Assembly (NCBI GenBank): GCA_036874045.1
Contig: CM072339.1
Coordinates: forward strand, 8,873,501-8,937,500
DNA: 64,000 nucleotides
Direction: 5' to 3'
Source: Cymodocea nodosa
Lineage: Eukaryota; Streptophyta; Magnoliopsida; Alismatales; Cymodoceaceae
Shown: one piece after another, positions 57,220-64,000 of the stretch
Layout: every line of letters starts with the position of its first letter
How positions within the stretch are numbered: position 1 is the stretch's first letter
Notes under the pieces: model-generated
What the model saw: the letters and a program-made list of their open reading frames with translations, nothing else
The model's database searches: none
Told to the model about the DNA's origin: nothing
Position numbers and translations under genes: made by a program

Positions 57220-58256
57220 AAGATCATTACATATCTGACTTCCTGCAATTTCCATATTCCTTGTTTTGTTTTTATGTGTACCTCTCCTCTTCCCAACACA
57301 TCCAAACTAGTATTGTTGGCAAGGTACACTTTCATTATAGGAGTTGTATGATAATTGTACAACAAATCCTTCCAGTAGGTAGTGTGGAATGAAGCTCCTA
57401 AGTCTAGTACCCATGAGTCAATGGAACTGTCCACATAGCATATTAAGGCATCATCTGAATCGTAGGAGACAACATTAGCTCTTGCTCCTTCTGATTCCTT
57501 CCCTTTGTTGTCTTTCTTGGGAGCCTTACATTATGACTTGAAGTGCCCTCATTGATTACAATTCCAACATTTGATATTTGACCTCGCTTTGCTAGTATCT
57601 TTGGACTTTGACCTTCCTTTGGATTTAAATTATTTTGATTTACTTCTCCCTCTACTTTCAATACTAAGGGTAGAAGTTGAAGTTGACAATTCACTTTTTC
57701 TATGAATGTCCTCACTCAAAATTAAATCCCAGATGTCACTCATTTTGAACTTTTCATAACCTAGTGAACTACTTACACTAGTCATGACAAGAGACCAACT
57801 TTCTAGTGATGAGGATAATAAAATCAAAGCCCTAACTTCATCATCAAATACTATGTCTACTAAATGTAATTGATTCAATATAGTATTTAACTCATTAATA
57901 TGGTCTGTAACATTTTCACTTTCATGCATTTTTAGATTGAATAATCTACGCATGAGCAATACCTTGTTGGCGGCTGATGGCTTCTCATACATGTTAGTCA
58001 GTGCTTTCGTCAAGTCAGTTATTATTTTCTCTTTGGCAACATTCGAATGAACATTCCTTACTAGTGACAACTCGACGAGACTTAGTACTTTCCTATCCAA
58101 CAACTCCCACTCTTCCTAATCCATCTTCTCTTATTTTCTTCTGAATAGAGGTTGATGAAGATCCTTCTAATGCAAACAATCTTCTATCTAAGACTTCTAG
58201 TACCTGAAATCTTTTCCATCAAATTTCTCAATGCCGAGCTTTTTATCGTCTGCCAT
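57220..58256 (-). pseudogene. Copia B gag and protease start (right part)
   Basis: The gag ATG is at 58256 (MADDKKLGIEKFDGKDF). The UBN2-type body has LTNMYEKPSAANKVLLMRRL and NLKMHESENVTDHINELNTI. A Ser-rich basic stretch and a degenerate CCHC-like segment are near 57540-57580. The protease is SWVLDLGASFHTTYWKDLLY, then VYLANNTSLDVLGRGEVHIK and IWKLQEVRYV. The reading is interrupted at 57220 by Sirevirus copy 2 and resumes at 44163. Fossil with several breaks. Confidence 0.8.
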
Positions 58257-58276
58257 TCTGTCAATCTAAAACCTTT

Positions 58277-58289
58277 GGCTCTAATACCA
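58277..58289 (-). other. Primer binding site of copia B
   Basis: TGGTATTAGAGCC on the minus strand, two bases inside the LTR. One mismatch to the initiator tRNA-Met complement. Confidence 0.8.
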
Positions 58290-58291
58290 AT

Positions 58292-59294
58292 TGTTAGGAA
58301 ATAAAACTTGATCATTCAGCAATGACACTAAGGCACGATTCTGAAAACTCACCTTTAAAACTCATCGAAACTGAGAAGTAAAGAGTGATAGAAGAAAGAA
58401 CACATTGAAGACATAGGATTTACGTGGTTCAGCAACAACTTACATCCACGAAGAGTTGAATGTTCTTTTATGAGCTTCGACACAATCAACCATATGTTTT
58501 TACAACATTATAAAGGTTTATATACTACCCAGCCTAGGGTTAATAAACTTTTAATTACAATAGAGCCATTATAGTAGCAAATAAGAATTTCGAAACCTTT
58601 CTTCCTAACTCTTCGAAATTCACAGCATTTTGGATAGTTAGTAGCCTTAACTATCTAAAGAAAATCTTTCTCTCTATGTCTATCATAACGAGCGGGTACT
58701 GTAGCAGGCTAACTATTCAGAGAGATTCTGTCTTTCAGATTGTTACAATCCTAATTATCCAAAAACCCATTTACATCTCTCTTAGTCTTTTCGAAAGGTT
58801 TTGCTTGTAACTTTTCGAAAACTCTTGCCTTTCAAATAGTTATTGTCTTAACTATCTGAAAAACCACTTAAGTATCTCTTGAGTCTTTTTAGAAGGTTCA
58901 GTTGTAACTTTTCGAAAACCCATGACTTTTGGATAGTTGTTGTCCTAACTATCTAAAGATTCACTTAAGTCCTTAACTTTCGGATACTTACTAGTCTTAA
59001 CTATTTGAAGTTCCACTTAAGTCATTGACTTTCAAATATTTAGCTTCTTAACTATCTAAAGATCCACTTAAGTGTCCTTTAAGTCATTTGGAAAGGTTTT
59101 GCTTATAACCTTTAGAAATCTCCTAACTTTCGAATAGTTAGCTCAAAGCCTTCCGACTGTTCTGTTATTTTTGGATACTTTGAATTGATAACCTTCCGAA
59201 AATATTAATCTATCGGAGACTTACAACTGACAAGCTTCTGACTAGACTTGGATATCTTGTGGCATACTCCACACTTGAACTACTTGCCCTAACA
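58292..59294 (-). repeat. 5' LTR of copia B (1003 bp)
   Basis: Terminal inverted words TGTTAGG (58292) and CCTAACA (59294). Homologous to 19410-20371. It contains many TAACTATCTGAA / TTTCGGATACTTA-type words (58620-59220), as in the solo LTR and the Athila LTR. Confidence 0.88.
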
Positions 59295-62200
59295 CTTGAG
59301 TTGTATTTAGTAAACGTAAATCTATAGTTTATAATTCATTTTAAGGAACAAATTCCTAAACTACATCTAATATGAGTAAAAGAGGATTCATTCAATGGTT
59401 TAGTGAAAATATCTGCAAGTTGATCTGTTATAGAAACGTATTCCAATGAGATGTAACCTTTCTCAACATGATTTCGTAGAAAGTGATGCCTAATCTCAAT
59501 ATGCTTAGCTCTTAAGTGGAGAATGGTATTTTTGGATAGATTGATGGCACTACTACTATCACAATAAATTGTAGTGTTTTGAAATTTTAATCTATAATCT
59601 ACCAAAGTCTATTGCATCCATAAAATTTGAACACAATATAATCCTATTGCAATGTATTCTACTTTAGTGGTAGATAAAGCTATGTAATTTTGTTTTTTAC
59701 TAAATCATGATACAAGTGAGTGGCCAAGTAGTTGACATATTCCCTAGTGCTCTTTCTAACTAATTTGCAACCTGCATAATCTACATCACTATATCCTATT
59801 AGCATTAAATCATTGTGTGATGAATAAAATAATCCAAAATCCTTTGTACCCTATAGGTACTTAAAAATATGTTCAACTACTTTCAAATGTGACTCTTTTA
59901 GAGAGACTTGATATATTGCACATGTACATACACTGAACATAAGTTTGACTTGTTAGCTGATAAATAGAGAAGTAATCCAATCATTATTTTATATTTCTTT
60001 TGATCTACAACAATATTAGAAATGTTTTTATCAAATTTTTCATCTGAGTTCATAGGGGTGCTAGCCTCTTTGGATCTATTCATACCAAATTTTGTTAGAA
60101 TCTCTTTATAGAATTTTTCTTGATTTATAAAAATGTTATTCTATAGTTAATAGATCTGTAGTCCTAAGAAGTATTTTAGTTCTCCCATAAGACTTATCTC
60201 AAATTCATTCTATATTAAGTTTTGGAAATCATGACATAAATTTTCATTTATTGCTCGAAAAATAATATCATCAACATAGATCTGAATAATTAACATATGT
60301 GAGTCAATAGTTTTGATGAACAAGGTATTGTTTGTTGTTCTTATATTGAATTGATTGTTAAGCAAGAATTCTTTAAGCTTGACATATCATGCTCTTGGTG
60401 CCTATTTCAGACTATAGAGTGCATTGTTTAACTTATGTACATGATTTGGTCTATCTTCATTTTTAAATCCTAAGGGTTGTCTAACATATACTTCTTCTTG
60501 CAAAATTCCATTTAGAAATACACTATTCACATCCATTTGAAATAACTTTACTCTCATATTGTTGGCGAAGGCAAGTAACATCCTGATTGCTTCAAGTTTA
60601 TCCACTAGTGCAAAGGTTTCCTCATAGTTGATTCCTTCCTATTGATTATAACCTTGAGTAACAAGTCTAGCTTTATTCCTGATTATGTTTCCATCATTAT
60701 TCAATTTGTTTTTGAAATCCCATTTAGTTCCAATAATTGATTTTCTAATGGGTCTTTCAATTAGTTCCCAAACATCATTTTTTAAAATTGATTTAGTTTT
60801 TCTTACATAACCATAATCTAGTAGTCATCATTACAGATTTCTTCAATTGTTTTAGGTTCAAATTCTGATACAAAAGCACAAAAATTACAAACATTTTGAA
60901 TTTTACTTCTTGTTTGAACACCTTGATTGATCTTGGTAATGATCTGTGCAATAGGATATCCAAGTTTGATCTTCCACATTTCTTTAAGTGAATCAGATGC
61001 AGGAGATGTGGTAATTTCCTTTTTTTGATAACACTTTTGTGTTTCTAACTCTTTCACTTTTATTGTCTATTTTCAGTTTCTTTAACTTGTTAAATCTTCA
61101 TCGAAAGATACATCTATAGATTTGTTTACTCTTCTTTCCTTTTCAAAATAAATTCGGTATGCTTTACTTCTTGATGAATACTGAACAAATATTGTAGGAT
61201 CAGATTTGGCAACAAATTTATCTTTTTGATCTCTTGTATTGAGGACAAAACATTTAGAGCCAAATATTTTAAAATATCCAATGTTGGGTGTTTTTCCATA
61301 CCATAACTCATAGGTTGTCTAGTATAGTATGGGCCTGAGATGAGTTCTATTAATTATATGACAAGTTGTATTAATAACTTCTACTCATAAGAACTTTGGT
61401 AAATCTGATGCATTTAGAAGTATTCTTGCCATCTCTTGAATTGTTCTGTTTTTCCTTTTTACAACTCAATTTTGAGTTGGGGTTCTTAGACAAGAAAATT
61501 CATAAGCTATTCCAAATGAGTTGCATAGTTCTTCAAACTCATAGTTTTCAAATTCTAGTCCATGATTACTTCTAATCTTCTTTATAGTTAATTTTTTTTC
61601 ATTTTGAATTCTGATGTAGAGGTGTTTGAATTCGATACAAGCTTCATTCTTATGAGTTAAGAAAATAACCCAAGTAAATCTTGTGAAGTCATCAACAATT
61701 ACTAAAGTATATTTTCTTCCACCTAAGTTTGCTGTCTGTGTAGGTTCAAATAAATCCAAATGGAATAATTCTAATGGTTGACTTGTGACAATATCATTTA
61801 TACTCTTATGTGCTGATTTCTTCTATTTTCCAACTATGTAGTCATTGCATACTCTATCTCTTTTAAATTTAAGTTTAGGCACACCCCTAATAAGATCATG
61901 TTTAGTTAGTTTCTTGAGGGTTTTCATATTGACATGTCCTAGTCTTTTATGCCACAACCACTCATCTTCATTAGAGACTACTAAACATGCATCATTTGTA
62001 GTTTAGTTGGAAAGTCTAATGCATATATTGAGTTTTCTCTAAAATCAATAAAATTAATTTCAAGGATATCTTGATTTATTATAAAATAGTTTTCAACAGT
62101 AAAGAATAAATTGTATCTTTTATCATAAAGCTGACCAACACTTAACAAGTTTTGTTTCAATCCAATTACATGCAAAACATTTTCAATTTTACCATTTTCA

Positions 62201-63080
62201 GATGTAATGTTACCTATAGTAGTAATTTTACACTTTTCATTCTTACCAAATTTAACTAAACTAGAATTTATTGACTTAATCGAATTAAGAAATTTTTTCT
62301 TACCAGTCATATGCTTTGAGCATCTACTATCATTGATCCATCTTGACATTTGTATTTACTTGTCCTTGTAGTCCTACAAATTATACTAAAATTAAGGCTT
62401 TTGGTACCTAAATCTTCTTGGGTCCAATAGTGTTAGTCCTTAAGATATTAAATTTATTTCCTCTTGGTAGCTACATATATCTAGATCTTCTTTTAAGGGT
62501 AAAAACTATAGAGTGTCATCTTTGTAAGATTGAATTATACCACCATAGTAGGAAGTTTCCTGTGAAGCAACATACCCAAGGTCAAATTTGTTCATTCCCA
62601 ATCTTTGGAATCCTATGATCTTATTTAGGCCATTTTCTCCTTTAGTAAATTTACATATAGTGTTCTTTAAATCAGTAATTTCAACTTTTAATTTTTTTTT
62701 TCTTCTTTTAAATCAAAGTTACTACAGCTATAAGTATCTAGTTTTGTTTTTAAATTTCTATTGTCAACTAAAGCTTTTTTTAGCTCAACAAATGCATCTT
62801 CTAAACAAGAATTTAAACTTTTAACTTCTTTTCTATAATTTTTACACTTCACATATAAGTTGTCTACTGTATAAAGAAGGCTATCTATATCTAGATTGCC
62901 ATTTTCATTATCTGAACAGTAGGGAGATGTGGAACATATCTCTTAAGTTGCAAAATACATGTTTGCAGGCACATCCTCATTAGAGTTTGAAGAGCTATCA
63001 GATGAACTATTGTCATCTCATGTAGCTTTCAAAGCCATTTTCTTTTTGTACCTCTTCCATTTTTGTTGATTGTTTAGGTG
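59295..63080 (-). mobile_element. Copia C, Sirevirus-like element (no LTR assigned)
   Basis: Minus-strand order from the right: gag remnant with a helical Lys/Glu/Leu-rich part (62650-63060), protease RWINDSRCSKHMTGKKKFLN (61981-62349), integrase MDLFEPTQTANLGGRKYTLV with IKKIRSNHGLEFENYEFEEL (61466-61759) and SSRSKAYRIYFEKERR. RT has FQMDVNSVFLNGILQEEVYV (60402-60605). RNase H has YCDSSSAINLSKNTILHLRA and QLADIFTKPLNESSF (59336-59605). It is close to Sirevirus pol but another family. Its left end is cut by the copia B LTR. Heavily decayed, with many breaks, and older than the three Sirevirus copies. Confidence 0.8.
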
Positions 63081-63089
63081 AATTTTGTT

Positions 63090-63250
63090 TGCTTTAAATA
63101 TATATTTATAATTTCTCTTTAGAAGTAAACAAATAATTTTCACAAATTAGATATTAAATCTAATTTATTTTTAACTACAAGTGCACATTGTTTATTACAT
63201 AAATGTGCAAGTATAAGTTGATCCCACAAAGATTGAATAAAAATTTCATA
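63090..63250 (-). repeat. Athila LTR scrap
   Basis: The order TTAGAAGTAAACAAATAATT, TTAGATATTAAATCTAATTT, ACAAGTGCACATTGTTTATT, GTGCAAGTATAAGTTGATCC copies the 3' box of the Athila LTR (2460-2590, 12280-12410) with many changes. Only this ~150-base part is present. Confidence 0.65.
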
Positions 63251-63279
63251 CTATTTTGATTTTTACAACTAGAGGTTTA

Positions 63280-64000
63280 TGTAGGATCGTTGTATCACAA
63301 GAGGTAGGGTGAATTGTGTCTTTAGTAATTAAAATTACCATCAGATAAAACAAGAGCACAAAACACTCATAAATAAAATTCTATTCTTTATAAACTTTAA
63401 AGAAAGAATTTACAATATCTTTTCAACTCAATTCCCTTCTTGACAATTTTGATACAATAATGTCCGATATACAATTCAAATAGAAAAATGAAGCCTTTTT
63501 CAAAACTAATTTTGAATTGTATAAAACTTGATATTTATGCATGTAGCTCTTTTCCTTCTTTTTGCTCAGCTTCTATATCTCTTCTTCTCTAGTTGTCGAA
63601 TTTCTAGACTTCTTGTGTTTGCAACTCCTTTTCTAAAATTGCTTGGAATTTCAAACTTCTTCTAATGTTGGAGAATTTTTCTAGATATGAATATTCAAAC
63701 TTGACTTTTCAATTTGGGATCTGGATTGAATATTTAGACTTGGTTTTTGAGATTGGGATCCTAATTGTAATTTAGCTCGTACTTTCTATTAGTAGTCGAA
63801 CTCTAACTTTAAGTTCAACATGCTCATCCACTTAATCCATAATCCACGTTTTCCATTATCTTTTCGAATTTCCACTTTCTCCACTATCATTTTGAATTTT
63901 CATGATTTCCACTCATAGATTCACTGAAACTTTATCTCCCTAGAGATTTATAAAATATCTTCTAAGTCTTCATTTTAGTCGAACACTTATCCTTTAAGTC
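63280..64000 (-). repeat. LTR of a Sirevirus-like element running off the right edge
   Basis: Starts TGTAGGATCGTTGTATCACA at 63280, then AGGTAGGGTGAATTGTGTC, the minus-strand form of a Sirevirus LTR end. The remainder is distinct from the main family. It could be the 5' LTR of copia C or of an element outside the window. No gene is seen. Confidence 0.6.

Noticed and set aside
44159-57224. Intact, recently active Sirevirus
   Set aside because: All domains are present, but the LTRs differ by about 4% and there are several breaks in gag-pol and in the accessory region, so it is a fossil.

Overview
The window is AT-rich plant nuclear DNA, most likely from a eudicot. It consists almost entirely of nested LTR retrotransposons. 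Evidence for a plant is the presence of two plant-restricted lineages. One is an Athila-type Ty3/gypsy family with a tRNA-Asp primer site. The other is the Sirevirus group of Ty1/copia, with an initiator tRNA-Met primer site, paired polypurine tracts, a long coiled-coil gag and an extra gene after pol. An F-box-like gene fragment is the only sequence that looks host-derived. No intact host gene, rRNA, tRNA gene or CRISPR was seen. The species cannot be named from the sequence.

Layout, left to right. 1-4249: an Athila-type copy on the minus strand that runs off the left edge, inserted in a Ty1/copia element here called D. 4250-5382: D integrase and RT. 5383-12188: Sirevirus copy 3 (minus), cut off by a truncated Athila LTR at 12189-14256. 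14257-16860: the 5' half of D (integrase, protease, gag, primer site, LTR). 16861-17830: LTR, primer site and gag start of a plus-strand Sirevirus relative (E). 17930-19409: LTR and 3' tail of another minus-strand Sirevirus relative (F). 19410-20371: LTR of copia family B, into which Athila copy 2 (plus, 20372-27429) is inserted. That copy is in turn broken by Sirevirus copy 1 (plus, 27430-38211).

38212-43972 is a mosaic block of uncertain origin. It holds a divergent relative of the Sirevirus accessory gene, a spacer, an Athila-type gag fragment and an F-box pseudogene split by a solo LTR with perfect 5-bp target duplications. 43973-44163 and 57220-59294 are two parts of copia B. They were separated by Sirevirus copy 2 (minus, 44164-57219), the only element here with both LTRs and every coding domain. 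59295-63080 is copia C (minus), followed by an Athila LTR scrap and a further LTR that leaves the window.

The elements share an enzyme set (gag, protease, integrase, RT, RNase H) used for copy-and-paste transposition, and all copies seen are broken. Three things stand out. First, an accessory gene recurs in all three Sireviruses and, in divergent form, in the mosaic block. Second, unrelated LTR families share short inverted motifs (GTTGAGTTA..TAACTCAAC and CGGATAGTTA..TAACTATCCG). Third, the F-box fragment lies among retroelement parts.
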